Notes under the pieces: model-generated
Seen by the model: only the letters and a program-made list of their open reading frames with translations
The model's database searches: none
Told to the model about the DNA's origin: nothing
Assembly: GCA_938035945.1 (NCBI GenBank)
Contig: CALHOU010000080.1
Coordinates: forward strand, 1 to 50,192
Length of the DNA: 50,192 nt
Direction of reading: 5' to 3'
DNA from: an uncultured Granulosicoccaceae bacterium
GTDB taxonomy: Bacteria; Pseudomonadota; Gammaproteobacteria; Granulosicoccales; Granulosicoccaceae
Shown here: piece by piece, positions 18,434 to 27,957 of the stretch
Numbering within the stretch: the first letter of the stretch is position 1
Layout: the number at the start of each line of letters is the position of its first letter
Position numbers and translations under genes: made by a program

Positions 18434-18466
18434 AAAAAAGGCCCCTCATCTTGCGATGAGAGGCCC
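18434..18466 (-). terminator. Rho-independent terminator after pilQ
   Basis: On the minus strand an 11-base stem GGCCTCTCATC / GATGAGGGGCC (one G-U wobble) closes a GCAA tetraloop and is followed by seven T residues. It is 33 bases downstream of the pilQ stop. The stable GNRA-type loop, GC-rich stem and uninterrupted U-tract make this a textbook intrinsic terminator. It separates pilMNOPQ from aroKB. Confidence 0.92.
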
Positions 18467-18498
18467 TTGTGCTACCACCTGGTAGACCAAGCAGTTCT

Positions 18499-20673
18499 TT
18501 AGTAACTCAGAGAGACATTTTCCTTGATGATCTTCGGTGTTACGAAGACAAGCAATTCTGATTTGTCGTCCTGATTGGTGGTGTGTTGAAAGAACCGACC
18601 AATCAAAGGCAGGCTACCGAAGAACGGTACCATGTCTACTTTGTTGATTAGGTTTTGCTCGTATACACCACCGAGTACAACTGTTTCACCGTTATCGACA
18701 AGTACTTGCGTGTTAACTTCGCGAGTATCGATACTCGGTACGTTTATGTTACCGGCACTGAATATCTGACCAACAGTATCTTTATTGATTTTCAGGTCCA
18801 TGACAATACGATCGTCTGGCGTAATCTGTGGAGTAACCGTTAAGCCCAGAACCGCTTTTCTAAACGATACTGATGTTGCACCACTTGACGATGCTTCAAG
18901 GTATGGAATTTCTACACCTTGCTCAATGTGTGCTTCGTGCTGGTTAGCTGTGATAACACGTGGGCTCGAGATAACTTCGCCTGTGCCTTCAGCTTGCATT
19001 GCCGATAGTTCCAATTCGAGAAGGGTGCCGAATGGAAGCTTTGCAAGCGCAACCGCTAGTGAGCCCGCAGCGTTGTTACCAGGTAGGTTCACGTTGAATC
19101 GGTTGGCGTCAAGGTCTCCAGAGGTTAGCAAGTTAGCTACACCATTAGAGTTACCTGATAACAAAAAGCCGTCACCCGTTGCGCCATCTTCACCGATAGC
19201 ACCAGCTGTGTTTCGGTTCAAGCCCCAACGAACACCAATGTCTTTATTGAAGTCATCTGAAGCAATAACAATTCGAGATTCGATCAGTACCTGACGAATA
19301 GGTACGTCAAGACGGTGAACCAATGCGCGTATCTCAGCCAGTTGATCGGCAGTATCACTGATCAACAAGGTGTTGGTACGATCATCAACAGTTACTGAAC
19401 CACGCTCGGTTAGTAGGCCGCCTGATTGCGCTTGCAGTAGCTTTGAAAGCTCAGATGCTTTTGCATAGTTAGCTTGAAAGAACTCAGTCCTGATTGGCGC
19501 AAGTTCAGTCTTTTGCTTCATGCCTTCAAGTTCGATACGCTCACGTGTAGCGATCTCTTCAGCAGGAGCAATCATGATAACGTTGCCAGCCTGACGCTTA
19601 CCAAGGGCTTTAGACTGCAGGATGATATCCAAGGCCTGGTCCCAAGGTGTGTTCTTCAAACGAAGTGTTAGTTTGCCTTGTACAGAATCACTAACCACGA
19701 TGTTCAAGTCGGTAAAGTCAGCCAGTAGTTGTAGTACAGAGCGCACCTCAATGTCCTGGAAGTTCAAAGATAGCTTTTCACCCACATACCCGAACTTGGC
19801 TTTGCGGTTCTCTTCGATATCTTCTTTGCTCATAGGCTTTAGTTCAACAGTAAACATGTTGTCAGACTGATAAGCCAGTTGTTCAAATTCTTGTGTAGCC
19901 GGTTGGATGATTACCCGTGTGCCACGCTTGTTTGAAAGGGCATCAATGTATTGGATTGGCGTACCAAAGTCCATCACATCCAAGCGCTTTTGTAGCTTTG
20001 CAGCCAACTGCGTGTCAGGGAATTCAACCACCACTCGACCACCTTCTTCGCGCATGTCAGTGATAACACCGGCACTTGAAAGATCGAACATAATACGACC
20101 TTCGCCAAGTGGGCCACGACGAAAATCAATTGAATTGATCGAGTGACCTTCTTGTTCGAAGGTCGCTTTTATCTCTTCTTCCTGAACTGCTGCAAGAATA
20201 GACTGGTTGTTGTCTAGTCCGCCAGAGTTAGCATCAGAATCGAGCGTTACGAATAACTGATTGCCACGTACTGCAGTCGTGTAGGGGGTCATTGACGCAA
20301 GGTTAATAACCACACGAGTTCTGCCACCAGCTTCAACCGTTGTCACGTTTTGTAGCAAGCCTGCACTGATGCGAAGATTACGCTCATCGAGTCGATTTTC
20401 GGTATCCGCTAAATCAAGCGCGATGCGAGCAGGGTTATCTATGGTGAATGCCTTCGGGTCACCAGCAGGGCCGCTCAGCGTTAACGCCAATTGCTGCTTG
20501 TTACCTGCTAGGGTCACGTGGCTAATGTCCAGTAGCGCATTTCCAGCGGCTTGGGCATGTTGTACTGCAAGCGCCGCAGTGGCCAACATTGCGATACGTG
20601 CAGCACGGATAGCCTTGCTGAAGTAACGATTGTGGCCGATGCTTAGCGCATTGTTGCGTTGTTGGTTTTTCAC
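18499..20673 (-). CDS. pilQ: Type IV pilus secretin PilQ
   Basis: About 724 residues from the chosen start. A basic N-terminus and signal peptide end near VQHAQA. Two AMIN domains follow (for example ALLDISHVTLAGNKQQLAL), then the secretin N0/N1 region (KLSLNFQDIEVRSVLQLLADF). The secretin core has VLIESRIVIASDDFNKDIGVRWG, GEVISSPRVITANQHEAHIE and VPFFGSLPLIGRFFQ. It forms the outer-membrane pore for type IV pili. The GTG at 20673 has GGAG 7 bases upstream; the ATG at 20691, two bases past the pilP stop, has no good ribosome site but is the usual codon. Both give a signal peptide. Last gene of the operon. Confidence 0.95.
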   Translation of the reverse strand: MKNQQRNNALSIGHNRYFSKAIRAARIAMLATAALAVQHAQAAGNALLDISHVTLAGNKQQLALTLSGPAGDPKAFTIDNPARIALDLADTENRLDERNLRISAGLLQNVTTVEAGGRTRVVINLASMTPYTTAVRGNQLFVTLDSDANSGGLDNNQSILAAVQEEEIKATFEQEGHSINSIDFRRGPLGEGRIMFDLSSAGVITDMREEGGRVVVEFPDTQLAAKLQKRLDVMDFGTPIQYIDALSNKRGTRVIIQPATQEFEQLAYQSDNMFTVELKPMSKEDIEENRKAKFGYVGEKLSLNFQDIEVRSVLQLLADFTDLNIVVSDSVQGKLTLRLKNTPWDQALDIILQSKALGKRQAGNVIMIAPAEEIATRERIELEGMKQKTELAPIRTEFFQANYAKASELSKLLQAQSGGLLTERGSVTVDDRTNTLLISDTADQLAEIRALVHRLDVPIRQVLIESRIVIASDDFNKDIGVRWGLNRNTAGAIGEDGATGDGFLLSGNSNGVANLLTSGDLDANRFNVNLPGNNAAGSLAVALAKLPFGTLLELELSAMQAEGTGEVISSPRVITANQHEAHIEQGVEIPYLEASSSGATSVSFRKAVLGLTVTPQITPDDRIVMDLKINKDTVGQIFSAGNINVPSIDTREVNTQVLVDNGETVVLGGVYEQNLINKVDMVPFFGSLPLIGRFFQHTTNQDDKSELLVFVTPKIIKENVSLSY

Positions 20674-20692
20674 CCGTATTCTCCGTTTCATA

Positions 20693-21217
20693 CTAGTCAT
20701 CGGACATCGCAAGTTGCGCCTCACGATTAACCCATCCACTGAGACCGTCTGGTACAAGTTCAACGATATCAATCTTGGTTTCTTTAACACTTACAATTTT
20801 TCCGTGGTTCGTGCCTGCATAGTTGCCTGGTTGAACGCGGTGGATGGTTCCATCCGGGTCGCGTACCAGACCCCATGTCTGCGATTTCTGCTGCAATAAG
20901 CCGACCATTTTCAAAGAATCGATTGGAAATGATTCCAATACTTCTTTTCGTCTAGTCGCCTCAGGGCGCGGACCGTTGTATTCCACTTCGGCAATTGGCG
21001 ATGAACCAATGTCGGTTTGTGCCCGAAATGGGTCACGAATATCCGTCGCAGCGTATTTAAACGTCTGGTACGGAGGGAATTCTGGTAATGGATCGACTTT
21101 GCCGATGTGTCGAGTTTTAGTCTCATCTATGAATCGCTCAAGATCAGACATATCGCCGCCACATGCGCTAAGCAGTGCTGCTACGCTCAGTAGCACGATG
21201 GGATTAAACCGTTGCAT
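20693..21217 (-). CDS. pilP: Type IV pilus assembly lipoprotein PilP
   Basis: 174 residues. Signal peptide with lipobox LLSACGG, then a proline-containing disordered stretch and the C-terminal HR/beta-sandwich domain that binds PilQ (FPIDSLKMVGLLQQ, WGLVRDPDGTIHRVQPGNYAG, GKIVSVKETKIDIVELVPDG). It links the PilMNO inner-membrane platform to the secretin. ATG 21217 has AGGAGG 10 bases upstream. It follows pilO by 5 bases. Confidence 0.95.
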   Translation of the reverse strand: MQRFNPIVLLSVAALLSACGGDMSDLERFIDETKTRHIGKVDPLPEFPPYQTFKYAATDIRDPFRAQTDIGSSPIAEVEYNGPRPEATRRKEVLESFPIDSLKMVGLLQQKSQTWGLVRDPDGTIHRVQPGNYAGTNHGKIVSVKETKIDIVELVPDGLSGWVNREAQLAMSDD

Positions 21218-21222
21218 TGTGC

Positions 21223-21858
21223 TTATTCCTCCTCAATATAACGGTAGGTGGTCGCCACCAGATCCATTTTTAATTTGCTGCCCGGCGCAGGCGCTTCTCT
21301 GCCAGCGCTTTGTTGGGCTCGAACTTCACCGATATCGATATTGCTAAGCGTCACGATTCGGGGAAGGGCTGCAAGTCCACTGATAAACTGACCAAACTGG
21401 TGATACTGACCAGTGACGCTTATCTTTATCGGGTACTCTGCGTAAAACTCTTTTGGTATTTCAGTTTCAGGTTTGAAGTACTTAACATCCAAACCACTGG
21501 CAACACTTGTCTGCGACAAATCCACCAAGAGACTTTCGATGTCGGTTTTATTCGGAAGTTGACGAAGCATGACGTTAAACGTTTTCTTCATCTCTTCAAG
21601 TTGCTCAACATAAGCACTGCGGTTAGCCGCTTTTGATTGTTCTGAATCAAACTTGTCGCGCAATGTCAGTTCTTTCGCTTTCACTGTTTCCAGTTTTTCA
21701 AACTCTGGCTTAACTAAAAACCAAAACGAAGCGAAGATAACCAGACCCACGACGGATATAATGATCAGTATTCGTAAGATGATCGGTGACGTGCCGAGTC
21801 GTTTGTACTCCTCGCCGTCGATCGATTTCATCTCGTTAATTGCATCACTAAACGCCAT
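21223..21858 (-). CDS. pilO: Type IV pilus alignment protein PilO
   Basis: 211 residues. A short cytoplasmic N-terminus, one membrane span (ILRILIIISVVGLVIFASFW), a coiled-coil stretch (LETVKAKELTLRDKFDSEQ) and a ferredoxin-like periplasmic domain (VTGQYHQFGQFISGLAALPR). It forms a heterodimer with PilN in the inner-membrane alignment complex. GGAGG lies 6 bases before the ATG, inside the end of pilN; the two genes overlap by 11 bases, which suggests coupled translation. Confidence 0.95.
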   Translation of the reverse strand: MAFSDAINEMKSIDGEEYKRLGTSPIILRILIIISVVGLVIFASFWFLVKPEFEKLETVKAKELTLRDKFDSEQSKAANRSAYVEQLEEMKKTFNVMLRQLPNKTDIESLLVDLSQTSVASGLDVKYFKPETEIPKEFYAEYPIKISVTGQYHQFGQFISGLAALPRIVTLSNIDIGEVRAQQSAGREAPAPGSKLKMDLVATTYRYIEEE

Positions 21859-22423
21859 TGTCAGCCTCCGTTTCGCCGTCTGCTTTTGGTGCCAATTGGA
21901 TAACGCTTAATTTAAAAGTACTGATGCCATCAACTTTGTCTGCCTGGATAACATCAAGCGTGGGGTTGTCGAAATAGTCACTACGATCCATACGACGCAT
22001 CAGTGCCGAGACTCGAGCGTTAGATTCTGCACGGCCTTCGATGATCAGTTGTTTGTCGCCAACTTGCTTCATGGAAGTGAGGAATACGCCGTCTGGAAGA
22101 CGCGTTGCCACTTCGTGAAACGTGTGCACTATTTGTGGACGCTGACCTTGCAATTGCTGAATGATTTCCATTCGAGCAAGCAGGTTATTCTTCGTGTCTT
22201 CAAGTTCACGAATGGCCGCCAATTCTTCTTTAAGCAAATTGATTTCAGTTTCAAGTCGTGCGTTTCGCTTTTCCTGAAACTGGACTTTGTCTTTAGCGAA
22301 CTGCAAGCCGCCAAAGCCAATGCCAGCAGCCAGTGCTGCGCAAAGTCCAAGAACAACGTAAAACTCGTTGTTCTTTTCGCGCCGGTGCGTTTCACGCCAC
22401 GGCAGCAGGTTAATTTTGGTCAT
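21848..22423 (-). CDS. pilN: Type IV pilus alignment protein PilN
   Basis: 191 residues. The conserved cytoplasmic PilM-binding peptide INLLPWRE is at residues 4-11. It is followed by one membrane span (FYVVLGLCAALAAGIGFGGL), a periplasmic coiled coil and a ferredoxin-like fold (VFLTSMKQVGDKQLIIEGRA). The ATG has GAGGAG 7 bases upstream and overlaps the last base of the pilM stop codon. Confidence 0.96.
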   Translation of the reverse strand: MTKINLLPWRETHRREKNNEFYVVLGLCAALAAGIGFGGLQFAKDKVQFQEKRNARLETEINLLKEELAAIRELEDTKNNLLARMEIIQQLQGQRPQIVHTFHEVATRLPDGVFLTSMKQVGDKQLIIEGRAESNARVSALMRRMDRSDYFDNPTLDVIQADKVDGISTFKLSVIQLAPKADGETEADNGV

Positions 22424-23487
22424 TAGTTAGCTCCTCGCATTGCCAGACCCGCAGCAATCATCATTGCTGGGCCATCGTCCCTGAGTCGTTGTGCAGGTAT
22501 ATCTGAGCCGATGCTCATTTCGCCAAATGGATCGGCAATGATGGTTGGGGTACCAATGCGTTCTTCGATAAGTTCTGCAACGCCTGGGATACCGGTACAA
22601 CCACCGGCCAATACAATTTGATCTACGTAATCATTTTTATCTGCGGAGAAGAAGAACTGCAGGAATCGATTCGCTTGTTGAACCATCAAGTCGCGAAACG
22701 GAGCAAGTACTTCTGGCTCGTAGTTATCTGGCAAACCGCCAACACGCTTGACTCGACCAGCATCTTCATACGATAAACCGTAGCGACGCATAATCTCTTC
22801 AGTGAGTTGCTTACCACCGAAGGGTTGTTCGCGTGTGTAAATTAAGCTTTGGTCGCGCAGCACACATAAACTTGTCATGCTCGCACCAACGTCAAGAATA
22901 GCAACGGTTTGTTCAAGGCCTTCGTTTGGCAGTTGATGTTTTATCAGCTGAAACGCGCCTTCCATTGTGTAGGGTTCAACGTCAACAATCTTTACGTTGA
23001 GGCCGCCAATTTCAGCAGCTGCCGTGCGATCTTCGACGTTCTCGCTACGTGAGGCAGCTAACAACACATCTACCATTCCGGCAGCTTCCTCAGAAGGGCC
23101 AATAATGTGGAAGTCGAGATTGACTTCCTCAAGTGCGTAGGGGATGTATTGATCTGCCTCAAGTTGAATTTGCGCATCCATATCATGCGGTCTCAAATCG
23201 TCTGGCATTTGAATGACCTTGGTGATAACCATGGCGCTGGGGACTGCGACTGCGGCGTTTTTCGTCCGCGTCCCTGATCGCTTGACCGCTCGTCGGATGG
23301 CATCGCCAACCGCCTCAACGTCTTGTAGGTTTTTCTCGGATACTGCGTTTGCCGGCAAGGGTTCTACGGTGTAACTCACCGCTTTGTAGCCTTTTTTCGT
23401 CGGTTTAAGCTCGAGAAGCTTTACTGATGTGGCCGTTATATCTAGGCCGATCAGTCCGGAGTTTCGTGATGCTATTTTGAGTGCCAT
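22423..23487 (-). CDS. pilM: Type IV pilus actin-like ATPase PilM
   Basis: 354 residues with the actin/FtsA fold. N-terminal nucleotide-binding GLIGLDITATSVKLLEL, central ILDVGASMTSLCVLRD (phosphate 2) and C-terminal IVLAGGCTGIPGVAELIEERIG (adenosine motif) are in order. It is a cytoplasmic protein that binds the PilN N-terminal peptide and connects the motor to the alignment complex. First gene of the pilMNOPQ operon. It is divergent from ponA across 245 bases that must hold its promoter; TTGTTA and TAATTG 16 bases apart on the minus strand are a weak candidate. Confidence 0.97.
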   Translation of the reverse strand: MALKIASRNSGLIGLDITATSVKLLELKPTKKGYKAVSYTVEPLPANAVSEKNLQDVEAVGDAIRRAVKRSGTRTKNAAVAVPSAMVITKVIQMPDDLRPHDMDAQIQLEADQYIPYALEEVNLDFHIIGPSEEAAGMVDVLLAASRSENVEDRTAAAEIGGLNVKIVDVEPYTMEGAFQLIKHQLPNEGLEQTVAILDVGASMTSLCVLRDQSLIYTREQPFGGKQLTEEIMRRYGLSYEDAGRVKRVGGLPDNYEPEVLAPFRDLMVQQANRFLQFFFSADKNDYVDQIVLAGGCTGIPGVAELIEERIGTPTIIADPFGEMSIGSDIPAQRLRDDGPAMMIAAGLAMRGAN

Positions 23488-23670
23488 GTCGTGTTTAGCG
23501 CCGTCAGCTGGGTAATTCTTTAATCACCAATTAGAATTATTTCTTTTGGTAACAATGGCTTGGGCGTATATCCTCCGTTCAAAAACAGTTCCGCTTGGCA
23601 ATCAGCACCTTTTGGCGCTAAGTGCCAGAAATCTGGCATATGTGTCCAGTTCGCAAACCACAGTGAAGTT

Positions 23671-23701
23671 TTGCTTCAAGCTTCAAGCCAGTTGTTATAA
23701 T
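23671..23701 (+). promoter_or_regulatory. Candidate sigma70 promoter of ponA
   Basis: A perfect TATAAT at 23696-23701 with TTGCTT at 23671-23676. The spacer is 19 bases, slightly long. It lies 32 bases upstream of the ponA ATG. The -10 is strong, the -35 moderate. Confidence 0.55.
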
Positions 23702-23702
23702 T

Positions 23703-23717
23703 CGTTGTTACACAACG
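23703..23717. repeat. Palindrome at the ponA transcription start
   Basis: CGTTGT-TAC-ACAACG, a perfect 6-base inverted repeat beginning one base after the TATAAT box and covering the expected start of transcription. It could be an operator or a 5'-end hairpin. Confidence 0.45.
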
Positions 23718-23732
23718 ATTTAATAGGCTTGT

Positions 23733-26354
23733 ATGCCTCACTCATCTTCACATCGACGACGCAGACGTAAGTCTTCCATCCGCCCCAGCCGACGCCAAAA
23801 GCGCGGTTTGTGGGTTTCTATATTCAAATGGCTTGCCATATCGGGAATAAGCTTCGGAATTTTGTGTGCCATTGGTGTTGGTTTCCTCTATTTCAAGATC
23901 AAACCGGACCTTCCAGACGTCAGCACATTGCGAGAGGTACGGCTGAGCATGCCGCTGCGTATCTACACGGAAGATGGTTTGTTGATTTCCGAATACGGAG
24001 AGGAGAGGCGAGAACCGATCCATATTTCGGCAGCCCCTCAGCACTTGAAGAATGCAATTATCGCGGCAGAAGATAAGCGTTTCTATGATCACCCTGGTGT
24101 TGATTATCAAGGCTTAATACGCGCCGCTTTGCACGTGGCCAAGACAGGCGAGATTGGCCCGGGCGGCAGTACCATCACCATGCAGGTGGCAAGAAACTTC
24201 TTTCTGACACGCGAAAAAACCTACATCCGTAAAATCAGAGAGATATTTACAGCGCTTCGGATTGAATCACTGCTGGAAAAAGATGAAATACTCGAACTCT
24301 ATATAAACAAAATTTATTTGGGCAACCGCTCCTACGGCTATGCTGCGGCTGCAAAGGTTTACTACGATAAAGAGCTCGGTGATATTGAGCTGGCTGAGGC
24401 TGCCATGATGGCAGGTTTACCCAAAGCACCATCGCGCTATAACCCCATTGTGAATCCTGAGCGTGCCTTAGTGCGGCGCGACTACGTGCTTGGCCGCATG
24501 AGCGCCCTTGATATGATTTCCGACAAAGAGTACGTGCAGGCCAAAGCCATGCCGGTGACAGCGGCGATGCATTATTCTCAACCCGAAGCTGAAGCTAATT
24601 ATGTGGGTGAAATGGTCCGCGAACGCATCCAGCAGCTTTATGGTGATAGCTGGTCCAGTGCCGGATTTAACGTGTACACCACTATCCGTTCTGCGAATCA
24701 AATAGCGGCGAATAAAGCCCTTCGTGACGCGCTGTTTGACTACGAACGCCGCCATGGTTATGTCGGGCCGATTGGCCAGGTTGATGCACCGACCATGAAT
24801 GATCCTGAGTTGCTGCGCGCTAATTTGAAAGAATATTCAAATCGAGGTGGGATGGTCCCGGCGGCGGTTATAGCCGTTGAAGAAGCATCCGCAACGTTGA
24901 TGTCAGGCGAAGGTGAGCAGTTTGTGATTCCACTGGAAGATGTGCTTTGGGCGCGAGAACGCATCTCAACTGATGAACGGGGTGATGAAATTGTTGCGGT
25001 AACCGATGTGCTTAACATTGGTGATGTGGTGCATCTGCAAAAGAACGAAGAAGATGGCACCGCACGATTTGTGCAAGAACCTAAAATTGAGGGCGCGTTT
25101 GTAGCGCTTGAGCCTGCAACGGGCAAAGTACTGGCATTGGTGGGTGGCTTTGATTACTTTCGCAGTAAATTTAACCGCGCAACCCAAGCCCGTCGCCAAC
25201 CGGGTTCAACCATAAAGCCATTTATTTATTCGGCGGCCCTAGAAAACGGCGACACTGCTGCCACTATCTATAATGATGCGCCAGTGGTTTTCCACGATGC
25301 CGCATTGGAAGGTGAATGGCGTCCGCAAAATTACAGCGGACGATTTTTCGGACCCACTCGGCTGCGCGAGGCATTGGTTAAATCCAGAAATCTGGTTTCA
25401 GTGCGTGTACTGCGTGAAATGGGTGTACCGGCAGCCATCGAATACACACAACGATTTGGTTTTAAGCAAAGCAGTTTGCCGGAAGATTTATCTTTGGCGC
25501 TGGGCAACGCATCGGTAACGCCTATGGAGCTTACTTCTGCTTTCGCGATTTTTGCAAATGGCGGCTACAAAGTGCCATCACATTTTATTCAGCGCATCGA
25601 AGACCCGCGTGGTGAAACACTTTATACAACCCCCAAGGTTGTGTTGTGCGCAGACTGCGCGCCGGATTCCTCATACGATTTGTTAGCAGAGGTTGAGGCG
25701 ATCACTGATGCGGATAAAGAGACCACGACCGAAGACATTGCCGATGCCTCATCTATCGATGAAGAAGAAGTGACTGAAAGTGTGATTGCAAAAGAGTTGG
25801 CCCAGCTTGATGTGGTCAACGCGCCAAGAGTCATTGATGAACGCAACGCCTTCATCATGAGTAGCATGATGCGCGAGGTGGTATCACGTGGTACCGCGCG
25901 CCGTGCTGGTGAAGCGCTTGGCCGCAAAGACCTTGCCGGTAAAACGGGTACAACAAATAATCAGCTGGATGCGTGGTTTACCGGTTTTAACTCGCAAGTG
26001 GTTGCGGCCGCTTGGGTGGGTTCTGATGGCCTTGAACCATTGGGTAGAAAAGAAGCTGGCGGGGTAGCAGCCCTACCTATGTGGAGTTCGTTTATCGCAA
26101 AGATTCTCGACGGTGTGCCAGAAGATGATTTTTCTACGCCGGCTGGTATGCAGACAGTGCGTATCGACCGAAGGACTGGGGAGCGTGCCAGTGGTGAAGG
26201 AACTATAATGGAATTTTTTGTCGATGGTACGGTGCCTGAGGACTTGGTTCGACGCAGTTCAAACACGTCGTCCAGCAATAATGGCACATCCACTGCCACG
26301 TCGGTTCCAAAAACCAAGCGCGAAAAGAAAAATGAAGTAGAGTCGCTATTCTAA
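23733..26354 (+). CDS. mrcA: Penicillin-binding protein 1A (bifunctional)
   Basis: 873 residues, slightly longer than E. coli PBP1a. Basic cytoplasmic tail, one membrane anchor (about 34-53) and a GT51 glycosyltransferase domain with catalytic Glu113 in EDKRFYDHPG and GPGGSTITMQVARNFF. An OB-like insert follows (about 330-450), then the transpeptidase with nucleophile Ser492 in STIK, the SRN motif SRNLVS and KTGT at 737-740. An acidic insert (DADKETTTEDIADASSIDEEE) interrupts the transpeptidase between SRN and KTGT. The C-terminus is low-complexity. It polymerises and cross-links peptidoglycan. Divergent from pilM, as in Pseudomonas, where it is called ponA. Confidence 0.96.
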   Translation: MPHSSSHRRRRRKSSIRPSRRQKRGLWVSIFKWLAISGISFGILCAIGVGFLYFKIKPDLPDVSTLREVRLSMPLRIYTEDGLLISEYGEERREPIHISAAPQHLKNAIIAAEDKRFYDHPGVDYQGLIRAALHVAKTGEIGPGGSTITMQVARNFFLTREKTYIRKIREIFTALRIESLLEKDEILELYINKIYLGNRSYGYAAAAKVYYDKELGDIELAEAAMMAGLPKAPSRYNPIVNPERALVRRDYVLGRMSALDMISDKEYVQAKAMPVTAAMHYSQPEAEANYVGEMVRERIQQLYGDSWSSAGFNVYTTIRSANQIAANKALRDALFDYERRHGYVGPIGQVDAPTMNDPELLRANLKEYSNRGGMVPAAVIAVEEASATLMSGEGEQFVIPLEDVLWARERISTDERGDEIVAVTDVLNIGDVVHLQKNEEDGTARFVQEPKIEGAFVALEPATGKVLALVGGFDYFRSKFNRATQARRQPGSTIKPFIYSAALENGDTAATIYNDAPVVFHDAALEGEWRPQNYSGRFFGPTRLREALVKSRNLVSVRVLREMGVPAAIEYTQRFGFKQSSLPEDLSLALGNASVTPMELTSAFAIFANGGYKVPSHFIQRIEDPRGETLYTTPKVVLCADCAPDSSYDLLAEVEAITDADKETTTEDIADASSIDEEEVTESVIAKELAQLDVVNAPRVIDERNAFIMSSMMREVVSRGTARRAGEALGRKDLAGKTGTTNNQLDAWFTGFNSQVVAAAWVGSDGLEPLGRKEAGGVAALPMWSSFIAKILDGVPEDDFSTPAGMQTVRIDRRTGERASGEGTIMEFFVDGTVPEDLVRRSSNTSSSNNGTSTATSVPKTKREKKNEVESLF

Positions 26355-26428
26355 ACTTCGTCTGTACACAGTTCGCAACACTCGATTACCCAGACCTCGT
26401 ATTGCAATTAAACTTTAGTGGTGCTTTT

Positions 26429-26445
26429 ATAGAATGGAATTCTAT
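26429..26445. repeat. Palindrome upstream of the VOC gene
   Basis: ATAGAAT-GGA-ATTCTAT, a perfect 7-base inverted repeat 17 bases before the start codon, overlapping a TATAGA that could be a -10. A candidate operator. Confidence 0.45.
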
Positions 26446-26462
26446 GAAAATGGAGCGGTACT

Positions 26463-26834
26463 ATGGAATTGGGCGCATTCTCCGTTAGCCTTGCGGTAAA
26501 AGATTTAGAGGCATCCCGACGGTTCTATGAAGTATTGGGCTTTACGGTGTTTGGTGGAGACGCTGATCAGAACTGGCTAATTATGAAAAACGGTGATCAC
26601 CTTGTCGGCCTGTTTCAAGGCATGTTTGAAAACAACCTCATGACGTTTAACCCCGGTTGGGATCAGAACGCATCTGAAACCAATCCGTTTACCGATGTGC
26701 GTGAGATTCAACAGCATTTAAAAACCAATGGTGTTGAATTGGGTTCAGAAGCGGACGAAAGTAGCTCTGGTCCGGCGAGTATTATGCTGACTGACCCGGA
26801 TGGGAATCAGATCCTAATCGATCAGCACCGTTAG
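26463..26834 (+). CDS. VOC-family (glyoxalase/bleomycin-resistance fold) protein
   Basis: 123 residues, two beta-alpha-beta-beta-beta modules. The first begins [24 protein letters not shown]; the second ends [17 protein letters not shown], where the acidic metal-ligand position falls. Such proteins include lactoylglutathione lyase relatives, dioxygenases and fosfomycin-resistance enzymes; the substrate is not recognisable. GGAG 7 bases before ATG supports the start. The 3' end overlaps the convergent Rieske gene by 4 bases. Confidence 0.85.
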   Translation: MELGAFSVSLAVKDLEASRRFYEVLGFTVFGGDADQNWLIMKNGDHLVGLFQGMFENNLMTFNPGWDQNASETNPFTDVREIQQHLKTNGVELGSEADESSSGPASIMLTDPDGNQILIDQHR

Positions 26835-27943
26835 GGCAGCCTATCAGCCATGTAGTGGTAAAAGTCCCAAACGGTTCCTTCGTAATCGGGTGGCGCCAGA
26901 AACCCGCGTGTTGCAAAACGCGAAGCTAATCCGCGTTGAACATCTAGTAATCGTTCGCGGTCTTCCTTATTAAATGCGCGGGCAAACTCTAATCGTTCTT
27001 GTGCTTCATCAGCCTCAAATACGGCTTCGCGCGCAATCACATCCCAACGCGTTTGTAAGCTCGCAGGTCCTGTTGGTGTGATGCTCATATACACGGCCGA
27101 ATTGGGCGATATGGCGGCTACAAATCCTGGGTATATCCAAACCATCATTGACAATGAGCACTCTTCGGCTGTCATGTCAGGATGAGTTTGTGTGCGACCT
27201 TTAAAACTCTGGCTGTAATGAGATTTGTAACCTGTATAACCGATGCCTGCTGGAATTTTTTCGCACAAGCGGGTGGGCGTCATTGGGTGCAGCGTGTCCC
27301 GGTGTACAGGTGTTAAGTGATAGCCTTCCATAAAGTTTTCGGCTAAGCACTTCCAGTTCAATGGCCATTGCTCTGTGCTGGCACCGATGCTACGCATTTC
27401 TTCTGCGTGATAATTTCTGACGTAGTCGTCGAGTCCAACGATTTGTGATTCGAAGTCGTCGGCCTTGCCGCTTAAGTTTACAAAAATCCAACCCCACCAT
27501 TCGTGCGTGCGAAAAGAGGGTAGCTTGCACTGATTGCGGTCAAAGCCTTCCGACTTATCAACCAATGGTGCCGCCAGGAGTTTGCCTTCTAAGTCGTAAG
27601 ACCAACGATGGTACGGGCATGTGAAGCGTTTACTGTTGCCTTTACCTGTGAGTATTTGACTGCCACGGTGTCTGCATACATTCGATAATACTGATATCTG
27701 TGATTTCTTTGTTCGCGAAACAATTAAAGGTTCATCGAACATGTCGATGGTGTAGTAGTCGCCAATGTTTGGAATTTCATCAGCCCGCCCAAGGCAAACC
27801 CAGCCGTTTATAAACAGCTGTTCCACTTCGACCGGAAGCATGTTTTCATCTTTATAAAACGATGGTGGCATGGATCGCGGTGTTGATTCGCTGCGTTTTT
27901 TTATATCGTTTAAAACCGATTTTGTATCTGCGGGGAGATTCAT
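26831..27943 (-). CDS. Rieske non-heme iron oxygenase, alpha subunit (copy 1)
   Basis: 370 residues. Rieske 2Fe-2S ligands C90, H92, C109 and H112 (NVCRHRG and [12 protein letters not shown]). The mononuclear iron site is H209 and H214 in [14 protein letters not shown] with the probable Asp328 of FNKEDRE. The bridging Asp/Asn region is in line with aromatic-ring-hydroxylating or choline/betaine-type monooxygenases (COG4638). No ferredoxin or reductase gene is adjacent. It lies 14 bases downstream of the second, paralogous Rieske gene. The substrate is unknown. It lies in the accessory stretch between ponA and hemE. Confidence 0.9.
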   Translation of the reverse strand: MNLPADTKSVLNDIKKRSESTPRSMPPSFYKDENMLPVEVEQLFINGWVCLGRADEIPNIGDYYTIDMFDEPLIVSRTKKSQISVLSNVCRHRGSQILTGKGNSKRFTCPYHRWSYDLEGKLLAAPLVDKSEGFDRNQCKLPSFRTHEWWGWIFVNLSGKADDFESQIVGLDDYVRNYHAEEMRSIGASTEQWPLNWKCLAENFMEGYHLTPVHRDTLHPMTPTRLCEKIPAGIGYTGYKSHYSQSFKGRTQTHPDMTAEECSLSMMVWIYPGFVAAISPNSAVYMSITPTGPASLQTRWDVIAREAVFEADEAQERLEFARAFNKEDRERLLDVQRGLASRFATRGFLAPPDYEGTVWDFYHYMADRLP

Positions 27944-27957
27944 AAGGAACCTGCCTG

